Below are positions 42,080-49,879 of a stretch of DNA of 49,978 bases, one piece after another. The position numbers and the translations under genes were made by a program. The DNA comes from an uncultured Bacteroidales bacterium. GTDB taxonomy: Bacteria > Bacteroidota > Bacteroidia > Bacteroidales > Paludibacteraceae. The notes beneath the pieces were generated by a model. The model worked only from the letters and a program-made list of their open reading frames with translations, did no database searches and was not told the origin of the DNA. The DNA is taken from NCBI GenBank assembly GCA_902774075.1, contig CACYGT010000019.1, forward strand, positions 1 through 49,978. Reading direction: 5' to 3'. The first letter of the stretch is position 1, and each line of letters begins with the position of its first letter.

Positions 42080-43546
42080 TTATTTGCAATATTCTATTGC
42101 AGGTATGTATTTGGCAAACGGGTTTACTTTGCGTTTTTGAATACGTTGAGGAGCGCTGTTCTTACCGTGGTTGGTAATAGTTCCGTTAAAACTGAATTTG
42201 ATATCCGAGCCATTGCGTGCATGACCTGTCACAGATAAACCTTTATTGCCGATAGTCAGTTTACCGTCTGCAATCAGCCATGATGCAACCGGTACAATCT
42301 GATTCTCCTGTATATAGGCCAAACTGGAGAACGTAAACTCACTGCCTCCTACGGAGTAGTTCGCATCATCGCGGTATCCTGCCCAAGCTGTACCCGGTTC
42401 CTCTGTGAGCAAGAAATCGTATTCGCCGGAGAGAGTGGTTGTCTTGGTATCTGTGAAGACATAAAGCATAGCAAACGGAACAGAGCTCGTGCCTTCTACT
42501 TGTATCGCGCCGGTGGTGCTATATGCATGGATCGTAAACAAATTCAGACCGTACTCCGGATAGGAATCGTAATAGTAATAAGCCATTTGCAATGTCTCTC
42601 CATCTTTATTACCGGAATAGTCAGCCGGACCTTTCTGGGGATCGGGCTCCGGATAATAATCTTCCACTGGCACTTTGGTAATACCTCCATGCTCGATGTC
42701 TGCACCACCCGTTGTACCTGCTACTACCGGTGCCTCTTCGGCTTGAACGACCGGCTTAAAGGCTTCGCTCAGGAATGCAACGACCATACAGTTCTCTGCT
42801 ACCCATTGATCCTTGAGCGTAGTGGTGTATTCCATGGTGTAGTGACGGGTCGAATCGATCTTGGCGGTGTCACCCTTAGCGTTGGTCAAACATACACGTG
42901 CTGCATTGGCGTGCCTAAACTCAGACCAACCCTCAAAAGTCTCATAAAAGTCTTTCTGATAGTCTATCATGCCGGACTCTTTGACGAATACAGTAAGCTT
43001 AAGAACCGGATAGTCCTCTTTGGCTATAGCACCTGATACTTTGACGCGAAGTTCGCGCGTTGCAGCATCATAGGTGTTCTCGATCTTGATAGACGCGTAG
43101 GTCTCTTTCTCGAACTGCGATTTGTTGGTATTGGATAAGTATCCCGGGTGGAAAACAACAGTATTACCACTACCATAGTTTGTCTTTGCGCGGTTGATAG
43201 CCATACTCGGAGCACCCTTAACACTTAAGGCCGAACCGATCGTCTTGTCGGCAGTAATAGAAAAATGGTCAGTACCATAACCATAGTGGTGCAGCAAGAG
43301 AACCCAGTTCGAATCGTTCTCAATAAAGTCATGAATGCAATCCATGCCGTACGGACAATACCCGCAGTCCTGACCGGTGAATTCCTCGATTAGGTTTTTC
43401 TTGGGGAAGGAAGCCGGAATAGTATCTACCGGTACAACGGTCGTGTCCGGACCAACCGGCTCTTCAGGAGGGTTCTTTTGATCACAAGCGATAAACGCGG
43501 TTACTACAAAGCCCAACAGGGCAAAAAGGAAGGATTTCGTTTTCAT
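42080..43546 (-). CDS. Omp28-related lipoprotein, long form
   Basis: The 488-residue protein has a lipobox FIAC (Cys21) followed by a Pro/Thr-rich linker. The Omp28 domain begins KKNLIEEFTGQDCGYCPYGMDC, with a thioredoxin-like CxxC (Cys61-Cys64), and continues to about residue 265. The rest is a beta-rich extension with Tyr clusters (DGETLQMAYYYYDSYPEYG). Omp28 proteins are surface lipoproteins of Bacteroidota; some are adhesin-like. It is the last gene of the operon from cdsA and ends at a terminator. Confidence 0.85.
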   Translation of the reverse strand: MKTKSFLFALLGFVVTAFIACDQKNPPEEPVGPDTTVVPVDTIPASFPKKNLIEEFTGQDCGYCPYGMDCIHDFIENDSNWVLLLHHYGYGTDHFSITADKTIGSALSVKGAPSMAINRAKTNYGSGNTVVFHPGYLSNTNKSQFEKETYASIKIENTYDAATRELRVKVSGAIAKEDYPVLKLTVFVKESGMIDYQKDFYETFEGWSEFRHANAARVCLTNAKGDTAKIDSTRHYTMEYTTTLKDQWVAENCMVVAFLSEAFKPVVQAEEAPVVAGTTGGADIEHGGITKVPVEDYYPEPDPQKGPADYSGNKDGETLQMAYYYYDSYPEYGLNLFTIHAYSTTGAIQVEGTSSVPFAMLYVFTDTKTTTLSGEYDFLLTEEPGTAWAGYRDDANYSVGGSEFTFSSLAYIQENQIVPVASWLIADGKLTIGNKGLSVTGHARNGSDIKFSFNGTITNHGKNSAPQRIQKRKVNPFAKYIPAIEYCK

Positions 43547-43547
43547 A

Positions 43548-44126
43548 TTAATGTGAGTTTAAAATAGTTTTCTTTCCGTTAATAATATAAGCGCCATCGG
43601 GCAGGGTAGTGCCATCATACGTCTCTTGAACGCGTGTTCCCGTAAGCGTATATACGCCTGTCTTGCGAGAGCCTTCCGACACATTATCCAGTCCTTCTCC
43701 GGGCGTATGGATATACCGTACGGTGATCACACGACTCACCTCGCCTTCCGTAAAGCGATAGACGATCGTCTCATCGGAGTTCGGTAGCGGATTATAATGG
43801 ACATACCATTCCGCCAGACCGTTGGGGTAGAACTCCAGCGTCTCGCTGGTCTCTTCGTTTCCGGCTGTACATTGGCCTGCGCAGCAGAACTCATCTTCCA
43901 ATCCGGCACTCGACCGGCTGATGGTGACCGTTAAGGTACCGCTACAAGACAAATTGCCTTTGAGACCCATTTGCATCTTACCGCTCAGGATATCCGGTTC
44001 GGCTTTGTCAATCGTGATAGACAATCCTTCTTCGGGCACGGCGTCATAGCCGTTCACACTCACAAGCAACGCATGGGCGTAACTGCTAATCAGAAGAAGA
44101 ATCAGAAATAAGTACTTTCTTTTCAT
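43548..44126 (-). CDS. Secreted protein with T9SS-like C-terminal segment
   Basis: The 192-residue protein has a signal peptide ending SSYAHA near residue 19. I do not recognise the main domain; it has a cysteine cluster (EDEFCCAGQCTAGNEE) and strands typical of a beta sandwich. The end, GVYTLTGTRVQETYDGTTLPDGAYIINGKKTIL, looks like a type A T9SS sorting signal (YxLxGxxV ... LPxGxYIxNGKK), so secretion to the surface is likely. ATG 44126 was preferred to 44132. The start region overlaps the upstream Omp28 gene by about 40 bp. Confidence 0.72.
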   Translation of the reverse strand: MKRKYLFLILLLISSYAHALLVSVNGYDAVPEEGLSITIDKAEPDILSGKMQMGLKGNLSCSGTLTVTISRSSAGLEDEFCCAGQCTAGNEETSETLEFYPNGLAEWYVHYNPLPNSDETIVYRFTEGEVSRVITVRYIHTPGEGLDNVSEGSRKTGVYTLTGTRVQETYDGTTLPDGAYIINGKKTILNSH

Positions 44127-44883
44127 AAGCATTTAAAAATGAATAGTTTGTATCTAAAAGTATCGCCACCAGGCTGCATTTGTTGATAGTACAGCCTTCC
44201 GGCACTTTGATCTCGTTGTTAATAGCGTTTTGGCCGCTCACCGGAATGCCAAGCGGTTGTTCAAAAGCGGCATGGCGCAACATGTGGCGGTGGTAATATT
44301 CCATATTCACCGACCCGTCCGGCATCGCTTGTACACCTAACACACTGTCTTCTACCAGCCATACCGCCAGTTTGGCTTCTTGCGTGAGGTTGAAGTGGAC
44401 CGTAAAAGCAATCGCATCTTTTTGTTCATTGGCCTCACAGGTCATATTGAGCGCCGGAGCCAAGGTCGTATCGGCCGATAGATGCGATAACTGAGCCGCC
44501 CACGTTGCAGGATCCGTGAAGTACGAACCATCGGTTACTTGCCAGTCGATATTGCCCGTCGGGAAAGGAGTAGTAACTACACCGCCCATAAACTGATAAA
44601 CCGAGTCCGCTGCAGGGCAGGTATAGTCATACACGCCTTGTGTCCAGTGGTTAGAAGCGGGATGAAGCGCCACCGTGATCAGTTTGTCGCCGTATATCGT
44701 ATGCAGCTCGTCTGCCGTCTGTGCCGCCGTCGGGCAGTTCACACAACGGAAACCGGTGAACTCCAGCAGCAGATGTACCCGTTCAGTCTCCGGGTCCGGC
44801 AAGCGGATATAGCGGTCTTCTTCCTTAATCACCTCGCATCCGACCAGCACTACGGCCAACACTATGTACAAGAACTTTTTCAA
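44086..44883 (-). CDS. Omp28-related lipoprotein, short form
   Basis: The 265-residue protein has a lipobox LVGC (Cys16) followed by acidic residues. The Omp28 domain has LLLEFTGFRCVNCPTAAQ, a CxxC at Cys47-Cys50, and TLAPALNMTCEA. No ATG is available. The start is TTG 44883, which belongs to a heptamer array (CAATTTT on the other strand), so the repeat provides the initiation codon. It is a paralogue of the 42080 gene in the same operon, and lies two genes from a periplasmic TlpA. Confidence 0.82.
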   Translation of the reverse strand: MKKFLYIVLAVVLVGCEVIKEEDRYIRLPDPETERVHLLLEFTGFRCVNCPTAAQTADELHTIYGDKLITVALHPASNHWTQGVYDYTCPAADSVYQFMGGVVTTPFPTGNIDWQVTDGSYFTDPATWAAQLSHLSADTTLAPALNMTCEANEQKDAIAFTVHFNLTQEAKLAVWLVEDSVLGVQAMPDGSVNMEYYHRHMLRHAAFEQPLGIPVSGQNAINNEIKVPEGCTINKCSLVAILLDTNYSFLNAYEKKVLISDSSSD

Positions 44884-44936
44884 TTTTCAATTTTCAATTT
44901 TCAATTTTCAATTTTCAGTTTCCAATCACCAATTAT
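44881..44936. repeat. Eight-unit heptamer array between DUF6029 and Omp28 genes
   Basis: Eight exact-register units: CAATTTT five times, then CAGTTTC, CAATCAC, CAATTAT. It contains the TTG start of the Omp28 gene and the end of the DUF6029 gene. It is the longest array in the window. Confidence 0.92.
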
Positions 44937-46617
44937 AAGCATAGCTTATAGTCACTCCTTCTTGTTTGGGTACATACCGGCAAACACCGCCGGAGCAGTT
45001 AAAGCCTTCTTGCGTCTTGGTATATCCGCCTATCACACGGTGTGCGCCGTTCGAATAGGAGAGGGTAGCGGTGTAGTAATGCTCGTTATTGGCATCCGGC
45101 GCATAACCGATGTTATAGCGCCACTCACCGCTGATCGTCCAGTGCCTGTACAAGTTCAGTTCACAAAGCGCCATAAACCATTGTCCCTCATAGTCCCTTG
45201 AATAGAGGTACTGCGCCTCGCCGCGAATCGAGACATTCGAGTTCACTTGTACTCTCCCGTCCAAGACCGCAATGCCTGCGCGAATAATCCCCCCTTTGCC
45301 TTCAATCACCTGGCGGTTATAGGTCTGGTACATCAGCATCGCGTTGAGCCAGAAACGTTTGGTCATACGCTTATTCATCTCGATATTGACGTCCGTGTAG
45401 TACTCGCCCTCCACGCTCGTATCAATCGCCCAACTGCCCGGTGCTGCCAGACCGCGTATATGCGACGCACTCAGCTTGAGCGTCGTGCCGTACTTACCGC
45501 CCATCTTCGTTTTCCTCGCCCAGGTATAACGGATCTCTGTCTGGAACGCCCATTCGCCTGTGGCATAAAGTGTCGCGTACGGATAACGGGCCGCCAATGC
45601 GTAGGTGTGTTGTTGGGTAAAGACGGGTAGGTGATTGATACGCCCTGCTATACCGTCGCTCATGCGTGCAGAGCGGAAAGTCATATTATCCGAGCGTTTG
45701 AACTGTGCCAACACAGACAAACCCTTGCGCGAATAACTGGCACTGAACAACCACGCATCTCCGTCCCGATAACTGAACGCATTTTCCAGACACGGGTCAT
45801 TGGCTTTACGGGCATACTCAGTCATTAGACTCCATCCTTTCCATTGCCACTCCGCACGAACCGCTCCTGCACCTACCCATTTCGGCAGGTTATACATGTA
45901 CAGCGCCCCGTCAATCGGTGCAATAATCGTATCAAAAGCTTCGTACTTGCTCACATAACTACCACCTATGCTGAGTGTCATATCCAGCTCTTGCATTCGC
46001 TTCGACCATTGATCCACGCGCAGCTCCACATCTCCTCCAAGCACGGCATCCCGTCCGTAGTTCCAACCCCAAGCGCCGTCTTTATAGCAATTCCAATACC
46101 TTCTTTGCTTGCCTCCAAGCGCTGTCAAATGGATACCTTTATACGGTGTTACGTAGCATTTTGCACCTCGAAGTGCGCCGTCAACTCCCAACGAGCGTTC
46201 TTCGTACAAATTTAATATCAGTCCTGATCCGAACTCACCGTACACATCGCCGACGGTGATCTCGCCCCAATCGAAAGTAGCTGCTACACTCAGATGACCG
46301 ATACCGTGTCCGGCAAAATCCGCATCATACCCGGGTAGAGGCCATTGCATCAACTCCAGACGCGTTGTCGCGCGCAGCTCTTTGAAGTGGTGCTTGTTGG
46401 AGTCGTTGAGGTAATGCAGCGTCAGGTCCACATAACTGTTGCTTAAGTGGTCTATCTTCGCCCAACTGGCACGAGGAGTTGAGCGCATCTCAGTCGCGTC
46501 TGTCGTTGGAAACAGACTCCCGTGCTGCACACCACCGCTCACATACACCGTGTCATTGGCCGCTACCACTATCGGTAGCAATAGCAACAATCCTATAACC
46601 CGTAACCGGTAACCCAT
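44926..46617 (-). CDS. DUF6029-type outer membrane protein
   Basis: The 563-residue protein has a signal peptide (cleavage near residue 20, after VVAA) and amphipathic strands throughout, ending in GVTISYAYNW, so a large beta-barrel is likely. GDVYGEFGSGLILNLYEERSLGVDGALRGAK matches the DUF6029 group, which neighbours Omp28 and TlpA genes in Bacteroidales. The function is unknown. The ATG at 46617 lies within a heptamer array (46594-46621), which encodes the first residues of the signal peptide. The last codons overlap another array. Confidence 0.8.
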   Translation of the reverse strand: MGYRLRVIGLLLLLPIVVAANDTVYVSGGVQHGSLFPTTDATEMRSTPRASWAKIDHLSNSYVDLTLHYLNDSNKHHFKELRATTRLELMQWPLPGYDADFAGHGIGHLSVAATFDWGEITVGDVYGEFGSGLILNLYEERSLGVDGALRGAKCYVTPYKGIHLTALGGKQRRYWNCYKDGAWGWNYGRDAVLGGDVELRVDQWSKRMQELDMTLSIGGSYVSKYEAFDTIIAPIDGALYMYNLPKWVGAGAVRAEWQWKGWSLMTEYARKANDPCLENAFSYRDGDAWLFSASYSRKGLSVLAQFKRSDNMTFRSARMSDGIAGRINHLPVFTQQHTYALAARYPYATLYATGEWAFQTEIRYTWARKTKMGGKYGTTLKLSASHIRGLAAPGSWAIDTSVEGEYYTDVNIEMNKRMTKRFWLNAMLMYQTYNRQVIEGKGGIIRAGIAVLDGRVQVNSNVSIRGEAQYLYSRDYEGQWFMALCELNLYRHWTISGEWRYNIGYAPDANNEHYYTATLSYSNGAHRVIGGYTKTQEGFNCSGGVCRYVPKQEGVTISYAYNW

Positions 46618-46621
46618 AACC
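46594..46621. repeat. Heptamer array at the DUF6029 gene start
   Basis: Four exact-register units: TATAACC, CGTAACC, GGTAACC, CATAACC. The last, on the gene strand, contains the ATG. Confidence 0.85.
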
Positions 46622-46622
46622 C

Positions 46623-47093
46623 CTATCTCAGATATGTACGAAGATCCTCTTCACTTCCGTCCGTATAACCTACGTGATTATAAACCGTTTTGCCTTTACT
46701 GTCTATCACGAACACGTGCGGCACATTCTGTACGTTCATCGCACGCTTGAGGTTGCCGTTGGGGTCGAGTAGGACCTTATAGTCCCAACCGAATCCGTTC
46801 ACCAACGGCTTCACTTTCTGCGAGTCCTGACCCGTATCGACAGATACAATATACATCTCTACGCCCGTCTCGTCTTGCCAGTCGGGATATAACTCATGGA
46901 TCGCCTTCAGCTCGCGGATACACGGCTTGCACCAGGTCGCAAAGAACGAGATAATAACCGGCTTGCCCGTGTGAGCCAATTGCGCTACATTCACTTCGTG
47001 CCCGTCAATATCATTGAGCGTCACTTCCGGTAAGTTGGCCCAAACATTCAGTCCGCTCAGGACCAACAACAGACTAATTAGCATTCGTTTCAT
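46623..47093 (-). CDS. TlpA-like periplasmic thioredoxin
   Basis: The 156-residue protein has a signal peptide ending NVWA near residue 19 and a thioredoxin fold with FFATWCKPCIRE (Cys55-Cys58) and cis-Pro segment NVQNVPHVFVID. It is probably a disulfide reductase/oxidoreductase in the periplasm. The start ATG 47093 is 1 bp after the glycosyltransferase stop (TGA ends at 47095); a longer reading to 47219 would lie inside that gene. The two Omp28 lipoproteins in the same operon carry CxxC motifs and are candidate partners. Confidence 0.9.
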   Translation of the reverse strand: MKRMLISLLLVLSGLNVWANLPEVTLNDIDGHEVNVAQLAHTGKPVIISFFATWCKPCIRELKAIHELYPDWQDETGVEMYIVSVDTGQDSQKVKPLVNGFGWDYKVLLDPNGNLKRAMNVQNVPHVFVIDSKGKTVYNHVGYTDGSEEDLRTYLR

Positions 47094-47094
47094 A

Positions 47095-47994
47095 TCACTT
47101 GTAGTTTTTGCGCATGTCGCGGTAGTCTCTGCGTGCTTCATAGACCGCTTTCGCACTGCCTTGCTTGCCTTGAACAAGGAACAGCAGCGCTGCTGCATAA
47201 TCCAGGAAGAAACGTACACTGAGCACCAACCAACGATATTTGCTGTTTTTATAGATCATTACTAAGTTATTGCGGAAATTGAGATACGTCTTGCGCGGGT
47301 TGTCATAACTGAGCGAACCGCCGCCGAGGTGATACACCTCACTCTCCGGCACACAGGCCAGTTTCCAACCTTTGTTGCGCATACGCCAGCACAGGTCTAT
47401 CTCTTCCATGTGCGCAAAGAACGCTGCGTCCAGACCTCCCATCTCCTTATATACTTTCGTACGCACGCACATACATGCACCCGACGTCCAATCCACGTTA
47501 ACGATGTTATCATACTGCCCCTTGTCTTCTTCCACATGACTCAGCACACGTCCGCGGCAGTAGGGATAACCTAATGCATTCACAAATCCGCCTGCTGCGC
47601 CGGCGTGTTCGAAGTACGTACGGTCCCGCCAACTCCGTATCTTAGGCTGCACAGCCGCTACGTCGGGGTGCGCGTCAAGATAAGCGAGTAGGGGATCGAG
47701 CCATCCTTCCGGCGTCTCTACGTCCGAGTTCAGCAGGACGACATATTCGTCGTCCACCTGTGCGATAGCGCGGTTATAGCCTTCTGCGAAGCCGTAGTTC
47801 TTATCCAGCACGATCGTCTTCACGCTCGGGAACTCCTTCTTCAGCACCTCCAGGCTCTCATCCGTACTCCCGTTATCGGCTACGATCAACTGAACACTGA
47901 ATGCTGAAGACTGAATACTCTTCACCACCGACGGCAAGTACGTCTTCAACAACTCCGCCCCGTTCCAGTTTAATATGATGACACTACATTTCAT
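47095..47994 (-). CDS. Family 2 glycosyltransferase
   Basis: The 299-residue GT-A enzyme has MKCSVIILNWNGAELL at the start, the NGSTDESLEVLKK nucleotide-sugar motif, LLNSDVETPEGWLDPL (acidic metal motif) and EEIDLCWRMRNKGW. A C-terminal hydrophobic stretch (WLVLSVRFFLDYAAALLFLV) suggests membrane association. It resembles rhamnosyltransferase-like GT2 proteins (WsaF/RfbN type). ATG 47994 follows a heptamer array that fills the gap from the upstream acyltransferase gene. A second array encodes SIQSSAFSVQ near residue 30. The substrate is unknown. Confidence 0.92.
   Translation of the reverse strand: MKCSVIILNWNGAELLKTYLPSVVKSIQSSAFSVQLIVADNGSTDESLEVLKKEFPSVKTIVLDKNYGFAEGYNRAIAQVDDEYVVLLNSDVETPEGWLDPLLAYLDAHPDVAAVQPKIRSWRDRTYFEHAGAAGGFVNALGYPYCRGRVLSHVEEDKGQYDNIVNVDWTSGACMCVRTKVYKEMGGLDAAFFAHMEEIDLCWRMRNKGWKLACVPESEVYHLGGGSLSYDNPRKTYLNFRNNLVMIYKNSKYRWLVLSVRFFLDYAAALLFLVQGKQGSAKAVYEARRDYRDMRKNYK
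47890..47917. repeat. Heptamer array inside the glycosyltransferase gene
   Basis: Four exact-register units: CTGAACA, CTGAATG, CTGAAGA, CTGAATA. Related to the ATACTGA words in queH. Confidence 0.82.
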
Positions 47995-48028
47995 ACACCT
48001 TACACCGTACACCTTACACCTTACACCA
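47994..48028. repeat. Heptamer array between acyltransferase and glycosyltransferase genes
   Basis: Five exact-register units: TACACCT, TACACCG, TACACCT twice, TACACCA. It fills the gap, overlapping the end of the acyltransferase gene and the GT2 start. Confidence 0.9.
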
Positions 48029-48874
48029 TTTAAATCTGTTATGTGTCCAAAGCCACATCTGTGGCTGTTCTTTTATATTCTCTTCCAGTATCTTCGCGTA
48101 CGCTTTTGTTATTTCGCCTTCAGCCGTCGCCCTTGGGTCAGCAGCGATCGTACGCATCTGTGCGCGGTACTTGCCCCGTTCTGTGCGGGTGATATACAGG
48201 TAGAAAACCGGATAACCGAATTTCTTGCCTAACACCTCTCCGCCGTCTAAGAACCCCGTCTCCTGATGTAAGAACTCCACCCAGGTCCTCGTCACTTCCG
48301 GCCTCGGTTTCTGGTCACTCAGCAGCCCTATCGTCACCGGCTTCTTTTCCGCCCGGTACCGTATCATCTCGCGTAAGATACGTTGTTTCTCTACACACGC
48401 ACCGCCTCGCTTCGCGCGGATAGCGAGCATCAACTCGTCCATCGCCTTATTGTCCAGATGCCGATACACGTTCAGTTCGGTCACTCCCGGACTAACCCAA
48501 TCCTGGATAGATGCCATCCACTCCCAGTTGCCGAAGTGCGCCAACATGAAGATACCGCCTCCTGCACCATCCACCAGCCGGTTCACCTCGTCCATATTCT
48601 CAAACACCACCCGTTCACGCATCTCTTCCGCAGAGCAGCTGTAACCGTAGATCGTCTCGACCACTGTGTCGCAGAACTGGTGATAGAAGGCCTTCTCGAT
48701 CGCCTTCCGCTCCCGCTCGCTCTTCTCCGGAAAAGCCAACCGCAAGTTCTTCGCGACCATTTTACGCCGGTACCGCACTACGTGGTAGAGTAGCGGAAAG
48801 AGAACTTTATCCGCCAGCGCATGGTGCCTCTCCAGCGGCATGCGACTTAAACGACTGACCAAACGAAGTAGCAT
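48014..48874 (-). CDS. Lipid A biosynthesis-type (LpxL/HtrB-like) acyltransferase
   Basis: The 286-residue protein has the HX4E catalytic motif HFGNWE (His113, Glu118) of the LpxL/LpxM family, DQKPRPEVTRTWVEFLHQETG and an amphipathic N-terminus. It would add a secondary acyl chain to lipid A or a related lipid. ATG 48874 was chosen; the TTG at 48880 is a weaker option. It overlaps the cdsA end by 28 bp, which suggests coupled translation. The C-terminal codons lie in a heptamer array. Confidence 0.9.
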   Translation of the reverse strand: MLLRLVSRLSRMPLERHHALADKVLFPLLYHVVRYRRKMVAKNLRLAFPEKSERERKAIEKAFYHQFCDTVVETIYGYSCSAEEMRERVVFENMDEVNRLVDGAGGGIFMLAHFGNWEWMASIQDWVSPGVTELNVYRHLDNKAMDELMLAIRAKRGGACVEKQRILREMIRYRAEKKPVTIGLLSDQKPRPEVTRTWVEFLHQETGFLDGGEVLGKKFGYPVFYLYITRTERGKYRAQMRTIAADPRATAEGEITKAYAKILEENIKEQPQMWLWTHNRFKWCKV

Positions 48875-49722
48875 AAGCAACTGTACACAAGGATTACCGG
48901 TGTAGCCAACAGCATGCTGTCAAAGCGGTCCAACACCCCTCCGTGCCCGGGCAAAAAACGTCCCGAGTCCTTCACACCGATCGTGCGTTTAAACAAACTC
49001 TCCATCAAGTCCCCCAAGTTCCCGAACACACAGGCGATCAGTGCAAAACCTGCTACGATCACATAAGCTATCGGTCGTATGACGGTAGCGGTCAGTATAT
49101 CAAACCATCCGAAGTGATGAAGTACCAACGCCGCGAGAATAGCAAAAGCGATACCGCCCACCAGGCCTTCCCAGCTCTTCTTCGGACTCACGCGGGGAAA
49201 CATCTTGTGATTACCCTGTGGCCTTTTAGCTGTGATTGAACCGACGCAGTACGCACCGCTGTCGTTCACCCATATCAGCACGAATAATGCTAATAACAGC
49301 CATTTATCCACCGTCAGCAGGGCCCCCATCGCGCAGAACGGCAGGGCAATCATCATCTGCGAGATAAGCAGGTTACCCCAGTTCCCAATCGGGTTTTCTG
49401 CCCTATGCCAGAGCTCGTCTATTAATAAGGCTAAAATGATCAAGATATATCCGGTCGCCAGTACAATGTAGATGCCCGAGCCGCGCAGGCAACTCGGTGC
49501 AAACAGATGCCATTGACTCGCCAGCCACAGCAGTACGGTAGCTACCGCCGCACCATCGCGCAAGGCACGCGGTGAACCCATCAGGTTGTGAAACTCCACA
49601 ACAGCCCATGTGCATATCACTGCAAACAGCGCACTAAAAGCCATCGGATGCCACAATATACTGCCCACTACCGCTCCTACATATACCGCCCCGCTAAGGG
49701 TCCGTTTCCAAAACTCACTCAT
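48847..49722 (-). CDS. cdsA: Phosphatidate cytidylyltransferase
   Basis: This 291-residue membrane enzyme makes CDP-diacylglycerol, the precursor of phosphatidylethanolamine and other phospholipids. It has about eight hydrophobic segments. The signature VSPKKSWEGLVGG and the later GNLGDLMESLFKRTIGVKDSGRFLPGHGGVLDRFD match CdsA. ATG 49722 was chosen because the promoter at 49740-49770 lies directly upstream; a longer frame to 49770 would begin within it. It opens the eight-gene envelope operon. Confidence 0.95.
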   Translation of the reverse strand: MSEFWKRTLSGAVYVGAVVGSILWHPMAFSALFAVICTWAVVEFHNLMGSPRALRDGAAVATVLLWLASQWHLFAPSCLRGSGIYIVLATGYILIILALLIDELWHRAENPIGNWGNLLISQMMIALPFCAMGALLTVDKWLLLALFVLIWVNDSGAYCVGSITAKRPQGNHKMFPRVSPKKSWEGLVGGIAFAILAALVLHHFGWFDILTATVIRPIAYVIVAGFALIACVFGNLGDLMESLFKRTIGVKDSGRFLPGHGGVLDRFDSMLLATPVILVYSCLCYFVWSVV

Positions 49723-49739
49723 AAAAATCAATTTGCGTG

Positions 49740-49770
49740 CAAAATTACAACAAATATTGCATATATGCAA
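49740..49770 (-). promoter_or_regulatory. Promoter of the cdsA operon
   Basis: Minus strand: TTG (49768-49770), 20-bp spacer, TAATTTTG (49740-49747). The -33 region is a perfect 14-bp palindrome, TTGCATATATGCAA. Confidence 0.87.
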
Positions 49771-49843
49771 GTTTTTGGAACATTTTTTTTGCTTTTTGGG
49801 ATTTTTTGTTTTGTTTTTTTCTTTCTTTTTTTTTCATTTCTTC

Positions 49844-49874
49844 TTGCGTATGTCCGAAATTTGTTGTACCTTTG
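49844..49874 (+). promoter_or_regulatory. Promoter at the right edge
   Basis: TTG (49844-49846), 20-bp spacer, TACCTTTG (49867-49874). It follows a T-rich tract (about 49785-49840) in which I see no other feature. Confidence 0.85.
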
Positions 49875-49879
49875 CACCC

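Noticed and set aside
8284-48028. CRISPR array or MITE-type element as explanation of the short repeats
   Set aside because: Units are 7 bp without spacers, arrays are about 21-56 bp, and no cas or transposase gene is present.
49785-49840. T-rich tract upstream of the right-edge promoter as a terminator
   Set aside because: No stem precedes it on either strand; it looks like an AT-rich spacer between divergent promoters.
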